A stretch of 11,920 nucleotides of DNA from Dehalococcoidia bacterium (GTDB taxonomy: Bacteria > Chloroflexota > Dehalococcoidia > GIF9 > AB-539-J10), in NCBI GenBank assembly GCA_023128875.1, contig JAGMDB010000110.1, positions 1-11,920 on the forward strand, read 5' to 3'. Below are positions 1-5,293 of this stretch, in pieces (the first letter of the stretch is position 1; each line of letters opens with the position of its first letter). Made by a program: the position numbers and the translations under genes. The notes under the pieces are model-generated. The model did not search any database and had not been told where the DNA came from. It was given only the letters and a program-made list of their open reading frames with translations.

Positions 1-53
1 GCGGCTGCCTTCTAAGCAGCGGGTCGTGGGTTCGAAGCCCGCCAGGGACGCCA
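1..53 (+). tRNA. tRNA-Arg (anticodon UCU), 5' part cut off by the window edge
   Basis: Only the 3' portion is present. The anticodon arm has a perfect 5-bp stem (GCTGC at 4-8 with GCAGC at 16-20) around the loop CTTCTAA, so the anticodon is TCT at 11-13, which reads AGA (Arg). The T arm follows (GTGGG at 26-30, loop TTCGAAG, CCCGC at 38-42), then the 3' acceptor strand CAGGGAC, discriminator G50 and an encoded CCA at 51-53. The acceptor and D arms lie before the window. The recombinase gene begins about 100 bp downstream, so the 3' end of this tRNA is the likely attachment site of an integrated element. Confidence 0.93.
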
Positions 54-153
54 CAAAGCTAACTAGAGCCACTGCTTGACAAAAACCGCCCCAAAATGTC
101 ACCACCAAAAGCCATCCTCTACTGTAAACTACCAGTATGAGGAGTTTGAAGTG

Positions 154-1083
154 ATGACACTCCAAGATGCACTGATAGCCTATCGCACTTATGCCCGGGC
201 TGAAGGCAAAAGCCCAAAAACTATCCGCTGGATTATGTCAAGTGTCACCTACTTTGCCGACTTCCTCAGCCCCGACAACCAGGATATAGCCAGCATTTCC
301 AGCAATGACCTTAGACGCTTTATCATCGCCCTTCAAGGCAAGCATAAGTTCAGCAATCATCCCTATAACAGACCTCAACAGGCCAAGCTGTCACCACAAT
401 CTATCGAGGCCTATGCTAGGGCTATCAGGGCATTCTTTGGCTTTCTCCATCGGGAGGGATTTATTGAAAGCAATCCGATGGAAAAAGTGAAAATGCCCAA
501 AGTACCGGAGATATTAGTGCCTACTTTTTCGCAGAAGGAGATTGAGAAACTCTTAGCCCAGCCGGACAAGCATAGCAATGAAGGCTTTAGGGACTACTCC
601 ATTCTGTTGACTTTTTACGACACTACAGTCAGGCTCTCAGAACTTGCCGAGCTTAAGGCTGCCGACATTGACCATGAACAAAACCTTTTCAAGGTTATGG
701 GCAAGGGTAAAAAGGAGCGCTATGTCCCATTCGGCCGGCGGGTTGCCAGAGCCCTGATGAAGTACCAGCTAAAGCACCGTCCGGAGCCTGTAGGCACCGG
801 TAACTTTTGGCTTAGACGTGATGGGCAACCATTGCCAGCTGGTAGGATAGAGAAGCTTGTCAGTATGTATGGTAAGAAGGCGGGATTTAAACGTTGCTAT
901 CCCCACAAGCTGCGACATACGAGTAGCGTCATGTATCTGAGGAATGGTGGCGATGTTTTCTCTCTGCAAAGCAAGCTAGGCCATAGGAACCTCGTTATGA
1001 CCCGTCGCTATAGCAACCTTGCGGACAGTGACGTCAGGGATAGCCACCTCAGGCATTCGCCTGGCGATAGGCTGCATCTTTAA
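154..1083 (+). CDS. Tyrosine recombinase/integrase (XerC/XerD-like phage integrase family)
   Basis: A site-specific recombinase that would cut and rejoin DNA at attachment sites through a phosphotyrosine intermediate. The reading frame is open from a TTG at 76, but the better start is ATG154 (or GTG151), preceded by ATGAGGAG at 137-144; this gives 309 aa, the usual XerC/D size. The N-terminal SAM-like core-binding domain covers roughly residues 1-115 and the catalytic domain roughly 125-300. The full catalytic set is visible (numbered from ATG154): R160 in TVRLSEL, K184 in MGKGKKER, H251 and R254 in HKLRH, H277 in LGHRN and the nucleophile Y286 in RRYSNL. It appears intact and functional. It lies directly after a tRNA-Arg 3' end in the same orientation, the standard arrangement for an integrative element. 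Its 3' end overlaps the convergent zinc-ribbon gene by about 35 bp. A dedicated Xer of the host is less likely given the tRNA position and the accessory genes behind it. Confidence 0.94.
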   Translation: MTLQDALIAYRTYARAEGKSPKTIRWIMSSVTYFADFLSPDNQDIASISSNDLRRFIIALQGKHKFSNHPYNRPQQAKLSPQSIEAYARAIRAFFGFLHREGFIESNPMEKVKMPKVPEILVPTFSQKEIEKLLAQPDKHSNEGFRDYSILLTFYDTTVRLSELAELKAADIDHEQNLFKVMGKGKKERYVPFGRRVARALMKYQLKHRPEPVGTGNFWLRRDGQPLPAGRIEKLVSMYGKKAGFKRCYPHKLRHTSSVMYLRNGGDVFSLQSKLGHRNLVMTRRYSNLADSDVRDSHLRHSPGDRLHL

Positions 1084-1582
1084 GATGGTAGTCGATTGGG
1101 AGAGAGCGACCCGAGCAGTTTGCGTCAATGTTAACTACTAGCTTGGGATACGTCAGTTTGGAGTCGAAATTTGTTTCCTTTATCCTTACACCGGAACTGG
1201 TGACAAAGTAATCCACTGCCGGCGGTGCTGGAAGGCTATGGACACCGCCACCGGGATGGTAGACAACACTGATATAATGGGGAGTGACTCGTATAATACG
1301 AATATCCCCCAGTTCCCTTTTCTGCCGCTGGAGCTGCCTCTTCCCATAATTGAACACACCTTGAAGTTTGGCGAAATGTTGCTGGCTGGAGGTCAATGGC
1401 TCGCCGAGCGTTACTTCCTTCTCTGGCTGGGGAACGGGCTCAAAGGAATAGCCTCGCCATCCGCAATCCCTCTTCTTACAAATAAACATGCCTCCCACGT
1501 TCCGGTAAAGCTCACCGCCACAGACAGGGCAAGGTCTTCTCGTAACAGCACCTGGCTGAAAATCATCGCTAGTCAGTGACAT
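1049..1582 (-). CDS. Unrecognised protein with an N-terminal zinc ribbon
   Basis: A 177-aa protein on the minus strand. The N-terminus carries four cysteines in a zinc-ribbon pattern: C18-x2-C21 (CPVCGGEL), then C35-x4-C40 (CKKRDCGWRG). The rest has a Gln/Arg/Lys-rich stretch (about residues 78-92) and a probable beta-rich C-terminal part with no family I recognise. The start ATG at 1580-1582 is preceded on its own strand by an AGGGG-type ribosome site about 7 nt upstream and by a TATAAT promoter about 45 bp upstream. The zinc ribbon suggests nucleic-acid or protein binding, but no function can be assigned. It is convergent with and overlaps the recombinase 3' end. An open frame on the plus strand (1238-1579) covers the same DNA but lacks recognisable motifs. 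Confidence 0.7.
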   Translation of the reverse strand: MSLTSDDFQPGAVTRRPCPVCGGELYRNVGGMFICKKRDCGWRGYSFEPVPQPEKEVTLGEPLTSSQQHFAKLQGVFNYGKRQLQRQKRELGDIRIIRVTPHYISVVYHPGGGVHSLPAPPAVDYFVTSSGVRIKETNFDSKLTYPKLVVNIDANCSGRSLPIDYHLKDAAYRQANA

Positions 1583-1620
1583 TTGAAGCCCCTTTTTGTC
1601 AGTGTCCTAAGTCAACATTC

Positions 1621-1629
1621 TGCTATGAT
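1621..1629 (+). promoter_or_regulatory. Putative extended -10 element for the accessory genes
   Basis: TGCTATGAT at 1621-1629 fits an extended -10 (TGn plus TATGAT, 5 of 6). There is no good -35 at 16-18 bp. A second option is TATAAG at 1635-1640 with TCAACA at 1612-1617, 17 bp apart. Either would drive the gene starting at 1682. It shares bases with the opposing TATAAT. Confidence 0.33.
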
Positions 1630-1656
1630 TATAGTATAAGACGCTCAATATATAAA
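1628..1656 (-). promoter_or_regulatory. Putative promoter of the zinc-ribbon gene
   Basis: On the minus strand a perfect -10 TATAAT (ATTATA on the plus strand, 1628-1633) is spaced exactly 17 bp from a weak -35 TTTATA (plus-strand TATAAA, 1651-1656; 4 of 6 consensus). It lies about 45 bp upstream of the minus-strand ATG at 1582. It overlaps a plus-strand extended -10, so the two divergent genes may compete for polymerase. Confidence 0.45.
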
Positions 1657-1681
1657 ATCAAGAACTAGTGGGAGGTTTCTC

Positions 1682-1966
1682 ATGGAGATGAAAAACCTGA
1701 AGAAAAGCGAAGAGGAGGTAACCATTCCTGCGGACGAGGCATGCAATACGGCGCACGCTTTACGGACCATACGCCTGCTAGAAAAGGGGGCTCGACAGGC
1801 CTTTTTGGACGGCGATGTCACTGTCGAGGACACTAAAACAATCTTGGATCGAGTGAAGGAAGCCAACAAGCGTTGTGAGACTGGTAATGTTAATGCCTGC
1901 CTTATCCTCCAGGAGCTGGTTAAGGGTCTGACGGGTCTGACGGAAGGTATATCAGAAACTAGTTGA
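1682..1966 (+). CDS. Small unrecognised helical protein of the accessory region
   Basis: A 94-aa protein with a strong ribosome site (GGGAGG at 1670-1675, 6 nt before ATG1682). It is highly charged and appears all-helical: the segment around residues 20-60 (AHALRTIRLLEKGARQAF, then TKTILDRVKEANKRC) has heptad-like spacing. It contains three cysteines (residues 21, 61 and 69 approximately). No signal peptide, membrane segment or known domain is visible. Its TGA stop overlaps the upstream end of the next open frame, so it is probably cotranscribed with the HTH gene that follows. Its position right behind an integrase suggests an accessory role in the element, but no function can be assigned. 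Confidence 0.68.
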   Translation: MEMKNLKKSEEEVTIPADEACNTAHALRTIRLLEKGARQAFLDGDVTVEDTKTILDRVKEANKRCETGNVNACLILQELVKGLTGLTEGISETS

Positions 1967-2007
1967 CGTTCTCAGGTCTGAAAAAACACTCGCTCGCTTG
2001 CAGGGGT

Positions 2008-2574
2008 ATGAACTCTGAAGCGATGTCCGAAACAAAGAGGCATTATGCTATTAGCAAAAAGGCTGCCATATTCCGTCTTTTTGAGGAGGGGAAGCGCCCC
2101 ATGGATATTGCCGATTCTTCCGTGTCGCGAAAAACTCTCTACCAATATTTCTGTGAATGGAGGAAGGAGAGGGGATTACAGGGGAGGCAGACTGGCTTCG
2201 CTATCAAGAAGTTCAACAGAAAGGCATACCTTGACTCTCAAGAAAATGAGAGGCAGAAGAAAGAAAGGGAGAGCATCACCAGGCTTGTTATGGATTGGGA
2301 GGTTATATCAAAGGCCTTAAAGGGGTGGGATGGGGACCTTGAACATACAGGTCAGAGGATCTATTTGCCGGGAAGTCGGGGTTATAGATGGCTTAGGCAT
2401 GTTTTGAGACTCAGAAAGGATCCGCTTGGGAAAAGCCTTTACATGACGAGAGAGGAAAACCTGACTCTGTATCAAAAATGGGTGGAGCTTGGTGGGAAAG
2501 CCCAAGATAGAACCGATTTCAAGAAACTCTGCCGTGAGGAGGGGGTAGGGTTTCCTTCTGATATTAAAGCCTGA
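2008..2574 (+). CDS. HTH-domain DNA-binding protein of the accessory region
   Basis: A likely DNA-binding protein of 188 aa if started at ATG2008. Around residues 15-55 it shows a homeodomain/resolvase-like HTH: KKAAIFRLFEEGKRPMDIA, then SRKTLYQYFCEWRKERG as the recognition helix and following helix. A basic linker follows (KKFNRKAYLDSQENERQKKE), then an unrecognised domain rich in Trp, Tyr and Arg (GYRWLRHVLRLRKD). The start is uncertain: the frame is open from TTG1963, which overlaps the stop of the gene before it; ATG2008 has AGGGG only 1 nt upstream; ATG2023 gives a natural N-terminus (MSETKRHYAISKK) but has a weak ribosome site. The same HTH type occurs twice in the next gene, so both may be regulators or replication/excision factors of the element. 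No enzymatic motif is visible. Confidence 0.68.
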   Translation: MNSEAMSETKRHYAISKKAAIFRLFEEGKRPMDIADSSVSRKTLYQYFCEWRKERGLQGRQTGFAIKKFNRKAYLDSQENERQKKERESITRLVMDWEVISKALKGWDGDLEHTGQRIYLPGSRGYRWLRHVLRLRKDPLGKSLYMTREENLTLYQKWVELGGKAQDRTDFKKLCREEGVGFPSDIKA

Positions 2575-2661
2575 CAAAAAGAAAGGTGACAACCCAATTT
2601 ACCGCTCAAAGGTGCTAAAATATCAATTTTTATAGCTGCTTACCGAAACTGCTAAACCATA

Positions 2662-2667
2662 TATAAT
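2662..2667 (+). promoter_or_regulatory. Possible -10 box before the tandem-HTH gene
   Basis: A perfect TATAAT lies at 2662-2667, 20 bp before ATG2687, in the 112-bp gap after the previous gene. No convincing -35 sits at 16-18 bp; TTACCG at 2640-2645 with a 16-bp spacer is the best candidate. The distance to the ATG would leave a very short leader containing the GGGAAGGAG ribosome site. Confidence 0.3.
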
Positions 2668-2686
2668 TAAACTGGGAAGGAGTATT

Positions 2687-3085
2687 ATGACTGAGTGTAA
2701 TTGCAATTACTGCACTATTAATCCCAATGCCTGGGAAGAAGATAAGGAAATTTTGCGCCTGCACAAGCTAGGAACGCCAGCTGTTGAGATTGCGGCCAGG
2801 CTGAATGTTTATCCAGAGCTTGTCCGTCGCCGTCTCCGCAGAGCTGGCTTTGAGCCTGTCCCCGCCCCAAAGTTCCTCAAAGCTGAGGAGCTGCGCAGCG
2901 ACATAATAAGACTCCATCAACAAGGGCTGCCGCCTCTAAAAATAGCAGAAAGGCTTGGTGTTGAATCTACTGTTGTCTATCGGCGTCTGCGGGACGCAAA
3001 GCTTGAGCCTCGCCCTAGCCCCGAAGATATAAAGAGAACCCTAGAATCACTTGACGAAATCATAGCACTGGGGAAGAGACATTAG
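2687..3085 (+). CDS. Tandem-HTH protein; frame ends early at a probable frameshift
   Basis: As it stands the frame encodes 132 aa, with a good ribosome site (GGGAAGGAG) just before ATG2687. Two homologous HTH units lie in tandem: residues 21-61 (EILRLHKLGTPAVEIAARLN, then VRRRLRRAGFEP) and residues 72-112 (DIIRLHQQGLPPLKIAERLG, then VVYRRLRDAKLEP), 51 residues apart. The pattern matches the homeodomain-like HTH found in resolvases and transposases, so DNA binding is likely. The N-terminus has three close cysteines (C4, C6, C9) that could bind metal. The frame stops at 3083-3085, but removing one base near GGGG at 3070-3073 lets it continue to 3257 with plausible helical protein, giving 189 aa. 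The gene is therefore probably frameshifted, by mutation or by sequencing error. It follows another HTH gene in the same direction. Confidence 0.72.
   Translation: MTECNCNYCTINPNAWEEDKEILRLHKLGTPAVEIAARLNVYPELVRRRLRRAGFEPVPAPKFLKAEELRSDIIRLHQQGLPPLKIAERLGVESTVVYRRLRDAKLEPRPSPEDIKRTLESLDEIIALGKRH
2747..3022 (+). repeat. Internal duplication: two HTH units in one gene
   Basis: The two units (2747-2869 and 2900-3022) align over 41 residues without gaps. Shared positions include the IxRLHxxGxPxxxIAxRL core and the RRLRxAxxEPxPxP end. The similarity is at protein level; the DNA copies have diverged. Confidence 0.7.
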
Positions 3086-3257
3086 CTATCTTGCCAACAG
3101 AAGTCTGGACCTTACCGATGCCCTCAAGGCGTGCGTCAAGATGCTTGACACCGAGAAGCTGCCCAAGCTTCTTGAGCAAGCCGATACATGTATCAAAAAC
3201 ATTTCCAATGTGATGACCGGAGCGGTAGCCCAAGCAACGGAGAGACCAGGGAAATAA
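3066..3257 (+). pseudogene. Probable displaced 3' part of the tandem-HTH gene
   Basis: In the frame shifted by one base from the upstream gene, the DNA is open from the TAG at 3063-3065 to the TAA at 3255-3257. It has no ATG or ribosome site near its beginning. It encodes a well-behaved helical segment (RSLDLTDALKACVKMLDTEK, then LPKLLEQADTCIKNISNVMT). Joined to the preceding frame by dropping one G at 3070-3073, the junction reads LDEIIALGRDISYLANRSLD with no break in character. An overlapping minus-strand frame has no recognisable domain. This is direct reading of the sequence; that the two parts form one gene is inference. Confidence 0.6.
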
Positions 3258-3297
3258 GGGTCAGAGAAGTAATTTAAGCAGGTTCGGTGGGCAAGCT

Positions 3298-3726
3298 TTG
3301 GAGGAGAAGACACTTTCAGACTTCGTTGATTTTTCAGGTGTTCTAGTGCAGAAATTTGATAATGTGCAGATAGATGGCAATACCTTAGTCTTAGTCTACG
3401 ATAATCAGAAAACAGAACTGCAAATCAAAGGAGATACTGGACTTATTGCTCGCACAATAGCAGAGGAGTTTGGAGCAAGAGGGCTAAAGCTAGAAAAGCG
3501 CAGAATTAGCCTATCTGAACTTCGTAATCTACAAGTGATTGACTTCGAAAAGCAAGCAAAGCTTAAAGACTATATAGATGATTTGGTCTTTACTCTATAC
3601 TTCAATGTTCCTTTGAAAGAGGTCGGTTTAGACAAGTCAGAAGAAATACAGAAAGCTTGCTCAGCGAGTAGATACTACCAACTTGGTAGTTGTGTTCGCA
3701 GGTTTGCACCATCAACATTAGGTTAA
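3298..3726 (+). CDS. Unrecognised protein, possibly truncated or displaced at its C-terminus
   Basis: A 142-aa frame starting at TTG3298, with GGTGGG 6 nt upstream as a weak ribosome site; no better start is visible. The N-terminal half looks like alternating strands (VLVQKFDNVQIDGNTLVLVY, then KTELQIK), followed by a helix (LIARTIAEEFGARGLKLEKR). The second half is helical up to about residue 120 (SEEIQKACSAS). The last 20 residues coincide with a perfect 17-bp inverted repeat at 3674-3690 and look unrelated, so the original C-terminus may have been lost. No signal peptide, membrane segment or known family is evident. It is the last open frame of the accessory part; no gene is seen for 360 bp after it. 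Confidence 0.5.
   Translation: MEEKTLSDFVDFSGVLVQKFDNVQIDGNTLVLVYDNQKTELQIKGDTGLIARTIAEEFGARGLKLEKRRISLSELRNLQVIDFEKQAKLKDYIDDLVFTLYFNVPLKEVGLDKSEEIQKACSASRYYQLGSCVRRFAPSTLG
3674..3690. repeat. Perfect 8-1-8 inverted repeat
   Basis: ACTACCAA (3674-3681), a single C, then TTGGTAGT (3683-3690): a 17-bp perfect palindrome with a one-base centre. The centre is too small for an RNA hairpin loop at full stem length, so a dimeric protein binding site or chance is more likely than a terminator. It lies inside the 3' end of the preceding frame. Confidence 0.55.
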
Positions 3727-3987
3727 GCGAACTGACTCAATCACTGTCGCAAACCACTCTTTCTGAGGCAAATCCTTCTCAAGCACTTTTCATCCGAGCC
3801 CTATTGACACTACATGCTCATAGTAAAATGAAATCAGTGCACATTCCGTCAAATTGTAGATTATCGTCATTGTCGGTATCTTAGACTAATGAGACTTGAT
3901 TTGTTTTGGGTCTTTGATTTCTCTTTTCTGTCGAGACTTAAAGCAGTAGGCTGTTGGCATGATGGGTTAATATTTTGTTAATTTATA

Positions 3988-4016
3988 TTGCATTTTTTTA
4001 ATAAATATGCTATAAT
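3988..4016 (+). promoter_or_regulatory. Putative promoter of the YheO/DauR-like regulator
   Basis: A perfect extended -10, TGC plus TATAAT (4008-4016), sits 17 bp after TTGCAT (3988-3993; 3 of 6 consensus). The TSS would be near 4023, leaving a leader of about 65 bases before TTG4089. The -10 lies at the end of the first copy of a 21-bp direct repeat, so a protein bound there would block polymerase. Confidence 0.55.
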
Positions 4017-4066
4017 TAAAGCAATATTTCTATTGGTTGTCAATATTTTTTAATAAATATGGTATA
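3994..4066 (+). repeat. Two 21-bp direct repeats, one mismatch, 52 bp apart
   Basis: Copy one at 3994-4014 and copy two at 4046-4066 share TTTTTTAATAAATATG, then C or G, then TATA. The single difference is C4010 versus G4062. The start-to-start distance is 52 bp, close to five helical turns, which would put both on the same face of the DNA. Copy one overlaps the -10; copy two lies just upstream of the ribosome site. This suggests a pair of operator sites, perhaps for autoregulation by the adjacent regulator, but the AT-richness raises the chance of coincidence. Confidence 0.6.
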
Positions 4067-4088
4067 TTTTTTAACGGAGAATATCTAA

Positions 4089-4772
4089 TTGGAAAAGAGT
4101 AGCTCTAAAATTAGGTTGAGCAAGGAAGATAAAGCAATTTTCCGTAGTTTAGAGGCAATCGTAGAGGGTGTAGCTGAAGTATTTGGGAGTAATTGCGAAG
4201 TGGTTCTTCATTCTTTAGAAGACACCAGCCGTTCGGTTGTTAAGATAGTAAATGGCAATGTCACTGGGAGAAAGGTAGGGTCTCCCCTAACTAATTTTTT
4301 GGCAGAGATACTAAAGAAAGCTGACTCGTTAGAAAAAGATGTGATTGGTAGCTATTATAATAGACTAGACGATGGCAGGCTATTAAAGTCGGTTTCTACA
4401 CTAATTAGAAACACCCACGGCAAACCTATTGGTTTTATGTGTATTAACATCGATTTATCTGCCCCTTTGTTAGACTTCCTAACAGGATTTCTGCCCATGC
4501 ATGGCGAATCTTCTAAGAATATAATCGAACATTTCCCAATAAACATTAAAGACTTGATCTCCAAGACGTTGGAGATAGTAATGACTGACGTAAATAATCG
4601 GAGAGAGGTTCCCTCTTCTGAGAGAAACAAGTTGATTACACAGGAGTTATATAAAAGAGGACTCTTTAATGTAAGAGGAGCCATTGATTTGGTTGCGAAG
4701 GAAATGGGTGTCTCAAGATACACGGTGTATAACTACATTAGGGAAGCAAAGTATGAAGAACTGCTTCTGTAA
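4089..4772 (+). CDS. YheO/DauR-family transcriptional regulator (PAS-like domain plus HTH)
   Basis: A 227-aa cytoplasmic DNA-binding regulator. The start is TTG4089, supported by CGGAGA at 4075-4080, 8 nt upstream. The N-terminal YheO-like PAS domain (about residues 15-130) shows the family pattern CEVVLHSLEDTSRSVVKI, NGNVTGRKVGSP and later GKPIGFMCINIDLS. The C-terminal DauR-like HTH (about residues 165-225) ends with the typical GVSRYTVYNYIREA recognition helix. Family members sense a small molecule and control nearby catabolic or uptake genes; DauR controls D-arginine use in Pseudomonas. Here the gene precedes ridA and the cluster in the same direction, so it probably regulates that cluster and itself. 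The effector cannot be deduced. Length and domain order are normal for the family. Confidence 0.88.
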   Translation: MEKSSSKIRLSKEDKAIFRSLEAIVEGVAEVFGSNCEVVLHSLEDTSRSVVKIVNGNVTGRKVGSPLTNFLAEILKKADSLEKDVIGSYYNRLDDGRLLKSVSTLIRNTHGKPIGFMCINIDLSAPLLDFLTGFLPMHGESSKNIIEHFPINIKDLISKTLEIVMTDVNNRREVPSSERNKLITQELYKRGLFNVRGAIDLVAKEMGVSRYTVYNYIREAKYEELLL

Positions 4773-4774
4773 TG

Positions 4775-4811
4775 AAAGGAGGTGATTTCGGAGAGAGAAT
4801 AGATGATGTAA
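4775..4811 (+). other. Ribosome site followed by a two-codon ORF (ATG ATG TAA)
   Basis: Between the regulator and ridA there is a consensus ribosome site AAAGGAGGTGAT (4775-4786), a second GGAGAG (4790-4795), then ATGATGTAA at 4803-4811. ATG4803 has GGAGAG 7 nt upstream, so a Met-Met peptide could be started and stopped. The same nine bases behind a GGAGGTGA site recur at 6711-6730. It may be a start-stop leader, the relic of a lost gene, or chance. Confidence 0.3.
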
Positions 4812-4879
4812 ACAATTACAGATGGCAACTAATCTTAGAAGTAGGGATGTTTTTAGAATGAAGAAAGGAGAATGTTTAG

Positions 4880-5269
4880 ATGGCAGAACTAAAAAAAATA
4901 GAAACAGACAAAGCACCGGGAGCTGTAGGGCCTTACTCTCAAGGTACACAGATAGGCGGATTTGTATTTGTTTCCGGTCAACTTCCCGTTAATCCAAAAA
5001 CTGGACAAAAGGTTGAAGAAGACATTAAGGTTCAAACAGACCGCGTCATAGAGAACATAAAGGCAGTTCTCGAAGCCGCAGGTTCAGACCTAAGTCAAGT
5101 TGTTCGCTGTGATGTTTTTTTGAAAGACATGAACGATTTTAAGGATATGAACGAAGTTTATGCCTCCAAATTTGTTACGGAGCCGAAGCCAGCGAGACAA
5201 GCCGTTCAAGTTGGACGACTGCCAATTGATGCCATGGTTGAGGTCTCCTGTATCGCCTATAAGGGGTAA
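4880..5269 (+). CDS. ridA: RidA family reactive imine/enamine deaminase (YjgF/YER057c/UK114)
   Basis: A 129-aa protein that hydrolyses reactive enamine/imine intermediates released by PLP enzymes and amine oxidations, forming trimers in the cytoplasm. The family pattern is complete: GPYSQG near the N-terminus (Y19), VSGQLPVNP at 31-39, the substrate-carboxylate-binding R106 in PARQAVQVGRLP and the active-site E121 in AMVEVSCIAY. Full length is normal. AAAGGAG lies 9 nt before ATG4880. It sits 24 bp before the flavoprotein gene and so is probably cotranscribed with it. Its presence implies that the pathway makes imine-type intermediates, for example by oxidation of an amine or lyase action on an amino acid. 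The presence of R106 favours the canonical RidA activity over non-deaminase paralogues. Confidence 0.93.
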   Translation: MAELKKIETDKAPGAVGPYSQGTQIGGFVFVSGQLPVNPKTGQKVEEDIKVQTDRVIENIKAVLEAAGSDLSQVVRCDVFLKDMNDFKDMNEVYASKFVTEPKPARQAVQVGRLPIDAMVEVSCIAYKG

Positions 5270-5293
5270 CAATTATTTGAAGGAGGGGCAATT

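Larger units (their letters stand above)
3727..4088. other. Gene-free stretch between accessory region and catabolic cluster
   Basis: I see no convincing gene in these 362 bases. A short open frame (3690-3884) has no ribosome site and no protein-like pattern. The first 230 bases are of ordinary composition, without clear repeats and without a copy of the tRNA 3' end. From about 3965 the DNA is extremely AT-rich and holds the promoter and direct repeats listed separately. If the left part is an inserted element, its junction with older DNA could lie here, but no boundary sequence is visible. Confidence 0.6.

Noticed and set aside
76..153. TTG start at 76 for the recombinase, coinciding with a perfect TTGACA
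   Set aside because: No ribosome site precedes it, and the family length and ATGAGGAG at 137-144 favour ATG154. As a -35 box the TTGACA has no -10 at 16-18 bp, so I did not call a promoter.
1238..1579. Plus-strand open frame opposite the zinc-ribbon gene
   Set aside because: It has no recognisable motif or ribosome site; the minus-strand frame has a zinc ribbon, ribosome site and promoter.
3086..3313. Minus-strand frame of 75 aa
   Set aside because: It lies opposite the displaced tail of the tandem-HTH gene, which is the more protein-like reading.
3541..3555. TTCGAA at about 3544 as a possible second attachment site copy
   Set aside because: Only about six bases match the tRNA T loop; flanking bases do not match.
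3690..3884. Short plus-strand frame after the accessory genes
   Set aside because: Ser/Leu-rich sequence without ribosome site or domain; it overlaps the end of another frame and reads like random DNA.
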